A stretch of 64,000 bases of DNA from a bacterium SCSIO 12643 (GTDB lineage: Bacteria > Bacteroidota > Bacteroidia > Flavobacteriales_G > Salibacteraceae). The translations under genes were made by a program, and so were the position numbers. This document shows, one piece after another, positions 36,246 through 44,684 of the stretch (the first letter of the stretch is position 1; the number at the start of each line of letters is the position of its first letter). Location: contig CP073750.1 of NCBI GenBank assembly GCA_024398135.1, positions 930,001 to 994,000 of the forward strand. The letters run 5' to 3'. Under the pieces are notes generated by a model. That model made no database searches. It saw nothing but the letters and a program-made list of their open reading frames with translations, and was not told where the DNA came from.

Positions 36246-37108
36246 TATACGTTTCTTCGTCATGTGTCAAAGCACGTAAAATCAAAGATGCTGTTGAAAC
36301 CATTGCAAAATTTGGATTTAAACGCATTGAATTATCCGGAGGAACGGATTATTACGAAGGCTATTTGGATGACCTCGTAGAACTTAAAAATAAATATGGA
36401 CTGGAGTATCTTTTACATAATTACTATCCTGCTCCAAAAGAACATTTCGTTTGCAATCTTGCATCGCTAAATGAAGATGTTTATCAAGCGACATTAAATC
36501 ATTATAAAAATTCTATTGAAGTTTCCGAAAAACTAGGAGCCAAACAATTTGGTCTTCATGCTGGTTTTTTGATTGACCCGAAAGTTACAGAATTAGGTAA
36601 GCCTATCACAAAACAAAATGCTTTCAATAAATCTGAAGCCATTGATCGTTTTTGTGAAGGTCTTAGTATCGTCCAAAATTATAGTCCAAATGTTGAGGTT
36701 TTTGTAGAAAACAATGTTTTTTCAGCAAAAAACATGGAAAACTTTAAATTCAACCCCTTTCTATTTACATCTTATGAGGGATTGCTTGAACTTACTCAAC
36801 ATTTAGATTTCTCGGTCTTACTTGATATTGCTCATCTTAAGGTAAGCTGTAATACTTTGAACATTGATTTCGATACACAATTAGAAAAAGTTTTTGCAAT
36901 TGCGAATTATATTCATATTAGCGATAATGATGGAAAAAGCGACTCTAACCAAATGGTTCAGAAAAAAAGTGACTTATTTAAAAAGCTAAAACACTTCGAC
37001 CTGACAAACAAACCAATTACACTGGAAATATATGAGACCTTGGAAAACATTCAAAACTCATATCAGTTAATTTTTCCATTAACACATTCAAAAAATGCAA
37101 CAAAATAA
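36242..37108 (+). CDS. Xylose-isomerase-like TIM barrel sugar isomerase/epimerase
   Basis: A 288-residue protein of the AP-endonuclease 2/xylose isomerase-like barrel family. Putative metal ligands are in order: the Glu of EVFVENNVFS, the Asp of LLDIAHLK, the His of IHISDNDG and the Glu of TLEIYETL, with a His in QFGLHAGFL. The substrate is unknown. It is translationally coupled to the acetyltransferase before it and overlaps the aminotransferase after it by 14 bases, so it almost certainly acts in the same sugar pathway. Canonical nonulosonic acid pathways do not use this fold. Confidence 0.78.
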   Translation: MIYVSSSCVKARKIKDAVETIAKFGFKRIELSGGTDYYEGYLDDLVELKNKYGLEYLLHNYYPAPKEHFVCNLASLNEDVYQATLNHYKNSIEVSEKLGAKQFGLHAGFLIDPKVTELGKPITKQNAFNKSEAIDRFCEGLSIVQNYSPNVEVFVENNVFSAKNMENFKFNPFLFTSYEGLLELTQHLDFSVLLDIAHLKVSCNTLNIDFDTQLEKVFAIANYIHISDNDGKSDSNQMVQKKSDLFKKLKHFDLTNKPITLEIYETLENIQNSYQLIFPLTHSKNATK

Positions 37109-38213
37109 ATTTATACCAATTTATGAACCTCTTTTGGGAGGAAATGAATCCAAATACCTCAATGAATGTATCAATACAGGATGGATTTCTTCTAAAGGAC
37201 GATTTGTAACTGAATTTGAAACAAGCTTTAATTCTTTTATAGGCAGTTCACATGCTTTATCAGCATCCAATGGAACAGTTGCTTTGCATCTCGCTTTAGA
37301 AGCTCTAGGCATTAAGCCAGGAGATGAAATCATTGTTCCTGATCTCACATTTGCGGCTTCAATTAATGCAATTCTATATTGTGGTGCGACTCCTGTTTTG
37401 GCAGATATTGAAAAAGAAACTTTCAATATGGATTTCTCCAAAGTTGAAAAACTGATTACTTCAAAAACTAAAGCGATCATGCCTGTTCATTTATATGGTT
37501 TAGCATGTGATATGGATGAATGCTTATCAATCGCAAAAAAACATAACCTATTAGTTGTTGAAGATGCTGCAGAAGCTTTTGGAAGTGAATTCAATGGTCA
37601 AAAACTAGGTTCTTTTGGAGATGTTGCCACCTTTAGTTTTTACGGTAATAAAACCATCACGACCGGAGAAGGGGGCATGATCACATTCAAAAATCAAGAA
37701 GTTTACCAGAAAGCCAAAGTTCTAAGAGATCATGGTATGGACCCACAAAAAACCTATTGGCATAATTTTATTGGGTATAATTATCGAATGACAAATATGC
37801 AAGCCGCTATCGGTTTGGCTCAGATTGAAAGAATTGACGATATCCTGAAACAAAAAATTAAAATTGCCCAGCACTATCGTAATCGTCTTGAAAATGTCCC
37901 TGGTGTTTCTTTTGTTTCAGAGTCGGAAAAAAAATTAAACACTTATTGGCTGGTAACAATTCTTGTTGATCCTGACCAATTTGGATTAAGTCGAAATGAT
38001 CTTCAGAATAAATTAAAAGAAAATAATATTGATTCAAGACCAGTGTTCTTTTCGCTACATATTATGCCCCCATATAAAGAATATCATAAAATAGACTTGA
38101 CAAATTCAAAATATGTTTCAAATAACGGTATCTCACTACCATCTTCATTAAATCTGTCTACTGAGGATTTAGATCGAATTTGTGATTGTATTATTTCTCT
38201 ACATAAAAACTAA
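37095..38213 (+). CDS. GDP-perosamine synthase-like DegT aminotransferase
   Basis: PLP-dependent sugar aminotransferase, 372 residues. The PLP lysine lies in TFSFYGNKTITTGEGGMI, a version of the motif found in perosamine synthases; other marks are ALSASNGTVALHLALEAL, VVEDAAEAFGSE, GYNYRMTNMQAAIGLAQ and RPVFFSLHIMPPY. With gmd at the head of the operon, conversion of GDP-4-keto-6-deoxymannose to GDP-perosamine is the simplest reading. An alternative is a LegC-type role on the nonulosonic acid precursor. I leave the symbol open for that reason. Confidence 0.82.
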   Translation: MQQNKFIPIYEPLLGGNESKYLNECINTGWISSKGRFVTEFETSFNSFIGSSHALSASNGTVALHLALEALGIKPGDEIIVPDLTFAASINAILYCGATPVLADIEKETFNMDFSKVEKLITSKTKAIMPVHLYGLACDMDECLSIAKKHNLLVVEDAAEAFGSEFNGQKLGSFGDVATFSFYGNKTITTGEGGMITFKNQEVYQKAKVLRDHGMDPQKTYWHNFIGYNYRMTNMQAAIGLAQIERIDDILKQKIKIAQHYRNRLENVPGVSFVSESEKKLNTYWLVTILVDPDQFGLSRNDLQNKLKENNIDSRPVFFSLHIMPPYKEYHKIDLTNSKYVSNNGISLPSSLNLSTEDLDRICDCIISLHKN

Positions 38214-38228
38214 TTAAAGCGACTTGTT

Positions 38229-38945
38229 ATGTATAATGATAAAACTATTTTAGCCATTATTCCTGCAAGAGGTGGCAGCAAGGGATTACCAGGAAAAAAT
38301 ATTAAAAACCTTTTAGGAAAACCTCTTATTCAGTGGACTATTGATATTGCAAAAAAATCAAAATATCTGGATCGAATTATGGTGAGTACGGATAGCCAAG
38401 AAATTGCAGACGTTTCAAAACAAGCAGGAGCTGAAGTTCCATTTTTACGTCCTGCTCATTTAGCTACAGATACAGCAACAACTTTTGATGCCGTTGCACA
38501 TACGATAAACCACTATAAAGAAAATGAAAAGATAGAATACGATTATATTATTTTATTGGAACCGACATCTCCATTAAGAGAAGATGATGATATTGATAAT
38601 ATGATCGAAAAATTATTAAGTAATCCTGAAAAATATGATTCTTTAGTCAGTGTGGGAGAAGTAGGTGAACACCCATCTATTATGAAAAAAATTAGCCAGG
38701 GTAAATTTGTCATTAATTATTGTGAGAGTCTGGAGATGAAAACCAGAAGACAAGATAATGACGCGGCATATTTCCCATATTGCGTTGGATATTTGGTAAA
38801 AAAAGACGCTTTACTTCGAGAAAAAACATTTTACACGAAAAAAAATACATTTTGGGAAATCAAACGTTACCAATGTTATGAAATTGATGATCTGTATGAT
38901 TTTCTCGCAATTGAAAATATTATGAGATATGAGTGGAACAAATAA
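38229..38945 (+). CDS. neuA: CMP-nonulosonic acid cytidylyltransferase
   Basis: Activates a nonulosonic acid with CTP. The N-terminal nucleotide-binding signature AIIPARGGSKGLPGKNIK and the IILLEPTSPLREDDDID motif place it in the NeuA/LegF/PseF group; 238 residues is the single-domain length, without an esterase domain. A CMP-sugar is the donor for the sialyltransferase-like protein encoded later in the operon. The end overlaps the next gene by 17 bases. Confidence 0.92.
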   Translation: MYNDKTILAIIPARGGSKGLPGKNIKNLLGKPLIQWTIDIAKKSKYLDRIMVSTDSQEIADVSKQAGAEVPFLRPAHLATDTATTFDAVAHTINHYKENEKIEYDYIILLEPTSPLREDDDIDNMIEKLLSNPEKYDSLVSVGEVGEHPSIMKKISQGKFVINYCESLEMKTRRQDNDAAYFPYCVGYLVKKDALLREKTFYTKKNTFWEIKRYQCYEIDDLYDFLAIENIMRYEWNK

Positions 38946-39969
38946 CCATAAATTTTTAGTAATAGGCCTGGGGTCTATGGGAAAAAGAAGGGTGCGGAAT
39001 CTAATCGCCCTTGGACATAAAGAAAACATTGCTGGATTTGATCCAAGAACTGATCGCACAGCAGAAGCTGCGGAATATGGAATTCCGGTTTTCAATGATT
39101 TTGATGAAGCGATAAAAGAATGGAAACCTACCAGATTCATGATCTCAACTCCTCCAAACTTCCATTCGAAATATATGAATATTGCTTTAGAAAACAATAT
39201 TCATAGCTTTATTGAAGCATCTGTCGTAGATTCTAAAGAAATAATGAACATCTCCAATAAAACTAAGAGCCAATCTCTGGTAATGGCTCCATCGTGTACC
39301 ATGCGCTTCTACCCTGGCCCAATTAAAGTTAAAGCGCTCGTTGAAGAAAAGGCCATTGGAGATGTATTATACTTTAATTACCAAATTGGACAATACCTAC
39401 CAGACTGGCATCCATGGGAAAAAATTCAGGATTTCTATGTTTCCAATCCTGACACTGGTGGAGCTAGAGAAATTGTTCCATTTGAACTTACCTGGCTAAA
39501 TGATGTATTTGGAGATTCTACCCCTTTAACCTGTGTTCGTAGAAAACTAACTGATATGCCAGCAGATATCGAAGATATTTATAGCTGTGTTTTAGAGTAT
39601 CCTGGAAATATTCTTGGTAATCTCACGGTTGAAGTCATCTCACGACCAAAAGCGACAAGAGAATGTAGAATTATTGGATCAAAGGGCGAAATTATTTTTA
39701 GTGGAGAGACAAACAGTGTAAAATATATCAATACAGATATGGACGATTGGAAAGAATTCTCTTTTGATTCAGGAACTGTACAATCAGGATATATTTACCC
39801 TGAAGAGCCTTATATTAATGAAGTAAAAGCATTTATTGAGGCAGTCGAAAATGTTCAGGATGGCCAACCTAATAATTACCCAAATACATTAGAAGAAGAT
39901 TATAAAATTCTACAAACATTGTATAAACTTGAAGAATTAAGCGATGGAAAAAAAGACTTATCAAGATAG
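38929..39969 (+). CDS. Gfo/Idh/MocA family oxidoreductase
   Basis: NAD(P)-dependent dehydrogenase, 346 residues, with the Rossmann motif FLVIGLGSMGKRRV and a degenerate catalytic loop: where the family usually has EKP this protein shows SFIEASVVDSKE, so the common EKP lysine is missing. The C-terminal sheet domain includes WHPWEKIQDFYVSN and GGAREIVPFELTWLNDVF. It is tightly coupled to neuA before it (17-base overlap) and the aminotransferase after it (26-base overlap). Members with this loop occur beside NeuA-like genes; the substrate is inferred to be a sugar of this locus. Confidence 0.82.
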   Translation: MSGTNNHKFLVIGLGSMGKRRVRNLIALGHKENIAGFDPRTDRTAEAAEYGIPVFNDFDEAIKEWKPTRFMISTPPNFHSKYMNIALENNIHSFIEASVVDSKEIMNISNKTKSQSLVMAPSCTMRFYPGPIKVKALVEEKAIGDVLYFNYQIGQYLPDWHPWEKIQDFYVSNPDTGGAREIVPFELTWLNDVFGDSTPLTCVRRKLTDMPADIEDIYSCVLEYPGNILGNLTVEVISRPKATRECRIIGSKGEIIFSGETNSVKYINTDMDDWKEFSFDSGTVQSGYIYPEEPYINEVKAFIEAVENVQDGQPNNYPNTLEEDYKILQTLYKLEELSDGKKDLSR

Positions 39970-41245
39970 ACTCTTAAAAGCAATCCCCGGGGGAGGGCAT
40001 ACCTATTCCAGAGGATATGATCAGTATCCAGAAAGGTCTCCTCAACTTTTAAAACGAGGGAAAGGAGCATATGTGTATGATGAAAATGATCAAAAACTTT
40101 TGGATTACGGAATGGCTTTAAGAGCTGTTAATCTAGGTTATGCTAATGAGGAAGTAAATCAAGCTGCTTTAGAGCAAATGGAATTTGGAAACAATCTGAC
40201 CAAACCAAGTTTGACAGAACTTCACGCAGCAGAATTATTGATCGACCTCATTGATAGTGTAGACATGGTAAAATTCACAAAAAATGGTTCAACAGCTACC
40301 ACTGCAGCCATTAAATTGAGTCGTGCTTATACTGGTAAAAACTTAATTGTTCGCTGCGCTGATCATCCGTTCTTTAGTTTTGATGATTGGTTTATATCTT
40401 CTACTCCAGCTACTTTGGGTATTCCGAAACAAGAAATTGGTAATACTAAAATGTTTCAATATAACAATATTGAATCTTTGGAAAATCTTTTTCAAGAATA
40501 TCCTGATCAAATTGCCTGTGTGATCCTGGAACCTTCTACAACAGAACATCCAAAAGATAATTTCCTTCATAAAGTAAAAGATCTATGTCATAAAAATAGT
40601 GCAGTTTTCATTTTAGATGAAATGATCACAGGTTTCAGATGGCATATTAAAGGCGCTCAACATTATTATAATATCACTCCTGATTTATGTACTTTCGGTA
40701 AGGCTATGGCAAACGGCTTTTCAGTGGCTGCAGTAGCAGGAAAAAGAGAAATCATGCAATTAGGGTCTATCGAATTTGAAGGTTCCGAACGTTTATTTTT
40801 TCTGTCTACCACTCATGGTGCGGAAATGAATGGACTCGGAGCATTCATCAAATCAATGGAAATTATGCAACGTGATAACGTGGTCGAACATATATGGAAT
40901 TATGGTGAATCATTAATACAAATGATGAACGATGTAGCTGCAGATTTTGAAATGGAGAAACATTTTATTGCTGGAGGTATCCCATGTAGTCCTTATTATC
41001 TTACTATGGATAAAGAAGGAAATAATTCCCTTGGACTTCGCACGCTATTTTCTCAGGAATTAATTAAAAACGGTGTTTTAATGCCTTGGATTGCTTTAAG
41101 TTACTCGCATGGAAAAGAAGAACTAGATTTCACAAGAAATGCGATGGTAAAAAGTATGGAAGTATATGTTAAAGGAGTTCAGGATGGTTATGAAAAATAC
41201 CTTATCGGAGAACCAATAAAACCAGTATTTAGAAAATATAATTAA
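39944..41245 (+). CDS. Class III aminotransferase, glutamate-1-semialdehyde aminomutase-like
   Basis: PLP enzyme of aminotransferase class III, 433 residues. The PLP motif is in FILDEMITGFRW followed by the lysine in LCTFGKAMANGFS; the N-terminal AIPGGGHTYSRGYDQYP and KNGSTATTAAIKLSRAYTG resemble HemL. It is not HemL itself: the locus, the couplings and the N-terminal region indicate a sugar or sugar-acid substrate, as in spore-coat and flagellin glycosylation clusters that pair such enzymes with NeuA and NeuB homologues. Confidence 0.85.
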   Translation: MEKKTYQDRLLKAIPGGGHTYSRGYDQYPERSPQLLKRGKGAYVYDENDQKLLDYGMALRAVNLGYANEEVNQAALEQMEFGNNLTKPSLTELHAAELLIDLIDSVDMVKFTKNGSTATTAAIKLSRAYTGKNLIVRCADHPFFSFDDWFISSTPATLGIPKQEIGNTKMFQYNNIESLENLFQEYPDQIACVILEPSTTEHPKDNFLHKVKDLCHKNSAVFILDEMITGFRWHIKGAQHYYNITPDLCTFGKAMANGFSVAAVAGKREIMQLGSIEFEGSERLFFLSTTHGAEMNGLGAFIKSMEIMQRDNVVEHIWNYGESLIQMMNDVAADFEMEKHFIAGGIPCSPYYLTMDKEGNNSLGLRTLFSQELIKNGVLMPWIALSYSHGKEELDFTRNAMVKSMEVYVKGVQDGYEKYLIGEPIKPVFRKYN

Positions 41246-41247
41246 AA

Positions 41248-42018
41248 ATGATCTCAAATCAGATTGTTGTTATTACAGGAGGGGCTGGGCTTATCGGACA
41301 GGAGTTTGTTAGGGCAGTTATTGAAAATAATGGAATTGCGATAATAGCTGATATCAACCTCGAACTTGCTGAAAAAGCAAAGTTCGAACTTTCGCAAGAA
41401 TTAGAGACTGATAAAATAGATGTCATTCGCTTAGATATCACTTCTGAAAAATCTGTAAATAGTTGCATCGATGAACTTGTATCTAAATACAAAAAAATTG
41501 ATGCATTGGTTAACAATGCCTATCCCCGAAACAAAAACTATGGAAATCATTTTTACGATGTAAGCCATACTGATTTTGTAGAAAATATGGGATTAAATAT
41601 TGGGGGCTATTTTACAACTTCTCAGCAATTTGCAAAGTATTTCGAATCACAAGGTTTTGGAAACATCATCAACATCTCTTCAATTTATGGAGTAATTCCT
41701 CCCAAATTTGAAGTCTATCAAAATACTTCAATGACTATGCCTGTTGAATATGCAGTAATTAAGTCCGGACTTATTCATTTGACCAAATACATAGCTAAAT
41801 ATCTAGCAGGTAAAAACATTCGAGTAAATGCGATAAGTCCTGGAGGGATATTTAATCATCAACCGGAAGCTTTTCTGGAAGCGTATAAAAAAGAATGCTT
41901 AAATAAGGGAATGTTAGATAAGTCGGATCTTAAAGGCACTTTAATATTTTTATTAAGCGCTGATAGTAAGTATATCAATGGTCAAAACATTATAGTAGAT
42001 GATGGTTTTGTCCTATAA
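41248..42018 (+). CDS. Short-chain dehydrogenase/reductase
   Basis: Classical SDR of 256 residues with the cofactor motif VVITGGAGLIGQEFV, NNAYPRN in the NNAG position, catalytic Ser in NIINISSIYG, YxxxK in EYAVIKSGLIHL, and the usual C-terminal INGQNIIVDDGF. It begins 2 bases after the class III aminotransferase. Likely a keto-sugar reductase or dehydrogenase that completes the three-enzyme set with the Gfo/Idh protein and aminotransferase before it. The closest known roles are PtmA-like enzymes of nonulosonic acid clusters, an inference. Confidence 0.88.
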   Translation: MISNQIVVITGGAGLIGQEFVRAVIENNGIAIIADINLELAEKAKFELSQELETDKIDVIRLDITSEKSVNSCIDELVSKYKKIDALVNNAYPRNKNYGNHFYDVSHTDFVENMGLNIGGYFTTSQQFAKYFESQGFGNIINISSIYGVIPPKFEVYQNTSMTMPVEYAVIKSGLIHLTKYIAKYLAGKNIRVNAISPGGIFNHQPEAFLEAYKKECLNKGMLDKSDLKGTLIFLLSADSKYINGQNIIVDDGFVL

Positions 42019-42030
42019 ATTTACCAAATA

Positions 42031-42951
42031 GTGAAAAGTTTACTTATCATAGAATCGCCTCTACAGCTGTTAAATGCGTATGAGGCGATTTTTAATTTTG
42101 ACATATCTGACGGAATACTACTAATTCGTTATTCAGGTTTTAAACAAAACGATCGGCAAATTGATGATATTCTTGAAAAAGTCAAATCCCCCAATAATGT
42201 CCAGGTTAGAAGTGTTCTTATTCGTGTAGCTGATAGAAACTTATTGGATTACGGGAAAGCTTTTCTTCAAAAACTAAAATTAGGTGTCGAGAAATTCGAG
42301 ACCATTTACGTTGGAAATTACGACTCTCCATTTATTAAATTGGTTATTGGGAAGAAGAAAAATCTAATTTTACTGGATGATGGTTCCAGGACAATCTCTG
42401 CGCAGCAAAAATTTTCTAACAAACACCATTTCGATTGGTTTACATTTTTTGACCTCGTACCATTCAAAGGGCAAAAGATTTATTCCAATAAGTTTGAATA
42501 CATTCAAAAAAGAATTCAAAAATCAGATTCTTCTGAAAAAAAACCTATCATCTTTATTGGCGCTAACTTATCAGAAGATGAGATTATCTCCGAAGAGTAT
42601 AATATTGATTTGATCAAAAAAATTGCCAAACGTTATTCTGATTATAATCTCTTATACGTTCCTCACCGATCAGAAAATCAGTCCAAACTAAAGGTTATTT
42701 CTTCAATTGAAAATATAGTTCTCAAACACTTGGACTTTCCAATTGAACTATTACCGGTTTATGACTACCCAATTCCATCCCAAATTATTTCATTTTATTC
42801 CACTGCATTATTTACTTTAGGTAAAATTTACGGGGTTCCCTCAACTGCATTTAGATTTAATTATCGCAAAAGTGAGTATATGGATCATATCGATAGTGTT
42901 TATGATTATTTTGAACAATACATGTCCGTAATTGCAGAAAACGACATTTAG
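42031..42951 (+). CDS. Putative GT52/polysialyltransferase-like glycosyltransferase
   Basis: A 306-residue protein with a GTG start. The N-terminal LLIIESPLQLLNAYEAI matches the opening of GT52 and polysialyltransferase (POLYST) proteins, followed by a Rossmann-like half with TIYVGNYDSPF and ILLDDGSRTI. The C-terminal half has LLYVPHRSENQSKL, like the HP/HR motif that binds CMP in bacterial sialyltransferases, and SFYSTALFTLGKIYGVPSTAF, like the Ser-Ser motif of the same fold. Placement in an operon with neuB and neuA supports a CMP-nonulosonic acid transferase. It has no clear membrane helix. The assignment is by motif resemblance. Confidence 0.5.
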   Translation: MKSLLIIESPLQLLNAYEAIFNFDISDGILLIRYSGFKQNDRQIDDILEKVKSPNNVQVRSVLIRVADRNLLDYGKAFLQKLKLGVEKFETIYVGNYDSPFIKLVIGKKKNLILLDDGSRTISAQQKFSNKHHFDWFTFFDLVPFKGQKIYSNKFEYIQKRIQKSDSSEKKPIIFIGANLSEDEIISEEYNIDLIKKIAKRYSDYNLLYVPHRSENQSKLKVISSIENIVLKHLDFPIELLPVYDYPIPSQIISFYSTALFTLGKIYGVPSTAFRFNYRKSEYMDHIDSVYDYFEQYMSVIAENDI

Positions 42952-42958
42952 CACATAT

Positions 42959-44200
42959 ATGTCCGGAAAAAAACTCTCTAAAAATATTATCATCTATGGG
43001 TTAAGTAATGGACTCAAATCGCTGGTTCCATTTGTTATGTTACCCATTCTCACCACACATATTTCTGCGGAAGGTGTTGGATTATTATCTTTGGTTGAGA
43101 CTTCAATTCTTTTTTTAACTCCTATCATTTTTTTGAATCTTGAAGCAGGAATTGGAGTTGAGTATTTTAAATTAGACACCAAAAACCTTGCAAAATATAT
43201 TAGTAATGGAGTCCTACTCTCCTTTGGAATATTTTTGATTTCTCAAGCCATCTTTTTTATTAGTCAGAATCTTATAAGTCAAACCTTTGGGCTCCCCGGG
43301 TATTTAGTTTTGCTCCTACCCATTTTTGTTATTCTACGTTTAATTCCAACGATCTTACTTGTAATTTTTCAAGCAAAACAAAAATCCGTTAATTATCTGT
43401 TTTACAGTCTATCTCAAACCGTTTTTGATTTCACTCTCTCTGCACTGTTTATCATTTACTGGAAACTTGGTTATCAAGGGAGACTGCAAGGCACCTATAT
43501 AGCTTTTTTTATAGCCTCAATAATAGGTATCATATATATATATAAATTAGGATATATCGATTTTTCTATTTCCTCCAAAAGCATTCAAAGAATTATACGT
43601 TTTGGAGTTCCCTTGATACCCCACGCTATAGGAGGTACGATTATCGCCATGTCAGACCGTTACTTCGTATCGATATTTAGTGGCAACTCCGAAGTAGGAC
43701 TATACACCGTTGCATACCAAATTGGAGCTTTAATGCTTTTATTCAGTCTGTCAGTTAATCAAGCATGGTCTCCAATGCTTTACGATTTACTAAATAAAAA
43801 AGATCTCAAATCCGTACAAAAATTCACAAGCATCTTATTTATTTTATTTCTTGTGATAGGAGTTATTGTTTATTTCTCTACTAATCTCATTTTTGAATTA
43901 CTAATTGACCCTTCGTTTTATAGTGCAAAAACTTACGTTCCGTTTTTATTATTGGGATTCATTTTCCAATCTATTTATTTCCTTTTTGCAAACTTTATTT
44001 TCTATAGTAAAAAAACACAGGTTTTGGCATCAATAACTTTCTCTGGAGCGATTCTTAATCTGATCTTAAACTACTTTTTTATTAAAAGTTATGGAGTAAT
44101 TGGTGTAGCATACTCAACAGCTATTACATGGTTTTTGTTTATGTTAGCAACTATTATCATTGTCAAACTTAAATTCTATAAAGTTGATCACGATTCTTAA
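42959..44200 (+). CDS. Wzx-type polysaccharide flippase
   Basis: A polytopic inner-membrane protein of 413 residues with about twelve helices, of the MOP/polysaccharide transporter superfamily. The N-terminal KNIIIYGLSNGLKSLVPFVMLPIL and the central LIPHAIGGTIIAMSDRYFVSIF are typical of Wzx. It flips the lipid-linked repeat unit to the periplasm for the polymerases encoded in the leftward half. The ATG at 42959 (7 bases after the previous stop) is preferred to an in-frame TTG at 42932 inside the previous gene. Confidence 0.9.
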   Translation: MSGKKLSKNIIIYGLSNGLKSLVPFVMLPILTTHISAEGVGLLSLVETSILFLTPIIFLNLEAGIGVEYFKLDTKNLAKYISNGVLLSFGIFLISQAIFFISQNLISQTFGLPGYLVLLLPIFVILRLIPTILLVIFQAKQKSVNYLFYSLSQTVFDFTLSALFIIYWKLGYQGRLQGTYIAFFIASIIGIIYIYKLGYIDFSISSKSIQRIIRFGVPLIPHAIGGTIIAMSDRYFVSIFSGNSEVGLYTVAYQIGALMLLFSLSVNQAWSPMLYDLLNKKDLKSVQKFTSILFILFLVIGVIVYFSTNLIFELLIDPSFYSAKTYVPFLLLGFIFQSIYFLFANFIFYSKKTQVLASITFSGAILNLILNYFFIKSYGVIGVAYSTAITWFLFMLATIIIVKLKFYKVDHDS

Positions 44201-44207
44201 AGCCATT

Positions 44208-44684
44208 ATGCGAACAGTTTTCACATTCTTCGTGAAGAAAACCGTTTCCTCGTATGGTAAAAATCTTAGAGTTAATTTTTACTCGAGACTCACAAGAAAC
44301 ACATTTTTAGGTGACAATGTTAACTTCAACGGAATGATTATTCGTGGAAATGGTAAAGTGACTATCGGAGATAATTTCCATTCTGGAAAAGAGATTTTAA
44401 TCGTAAACTCCTATCACAAATATGATTTTGGAAATGCGATTCCATATGATACTCAAGAAGATATTCATCGGGATATTATTATTAAAGACAATGTATGGAT
44501 TGGAGATAGAGTGACCATTTTAGGAGGAATTACCATTGGAGAGGGTGCCATTATCCAAGCGGGTGCAGTGGTTGTAGGTGATATTGAGAAATATGGTATT
44601 GCTGGAGGAAATCCCGCTAAAGTTTTCAAGCATCGAAATATTGATAATTACTTAAAGCTTAAGTCAGAAGGGAAGTTTTGCTAA
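44208..44684 (+). CDS. Left-handed beta-helix acyltransferase (serine acetyltransferase-like)
   Basis: A 158-residue hexapeptide-repeat acyltransferase: VTIGDNFHSGKEILIVNSYHKYD carries the catalytic-type His, and DNVWIGDRVTILGGITIGEGAIIQAGAVV forms the helix coils; the end (YGIAGGNPAKVFKHR) is typical of maltose/galactoside O-acetyltransferase-like enzymes. It probably acetylates a sugar of the polysaccharide. The ATG at 44208 starts 7 bases after the flippase stop; a TTG at 44160 inside that gene is less likely. The next gene overlaps it by 7 bases. Confidence 0.85.
   Translation: MRTVFTFFVKKTVSSYGKNLRVNFYSRLTRNTFLGDNVNFNGMIIRGNGKVTIGDNFHSGKEILIVNSYHKYDFGNAIPYDTQEDIHRDIIIKDNVWIGDRVTILGGITIGEGAIIQAGAVVVGDIEKYGIAGGNPAKVFKHRNIDNYLKLKSEGKFC

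Noticed and set aside
37121-37480. 119-codon minus-strand frame inside the aminotransferase gene
   Set aside because: Antisense to conserved PLP-enzyme sequence; no supporting context.
39944-41245. Call as HemL for haem synthesis
   Set aside because: Operon coupling to neuA and sugar genes, and divergence in the N-terminal region, make a sugar aminotransferase more likely.
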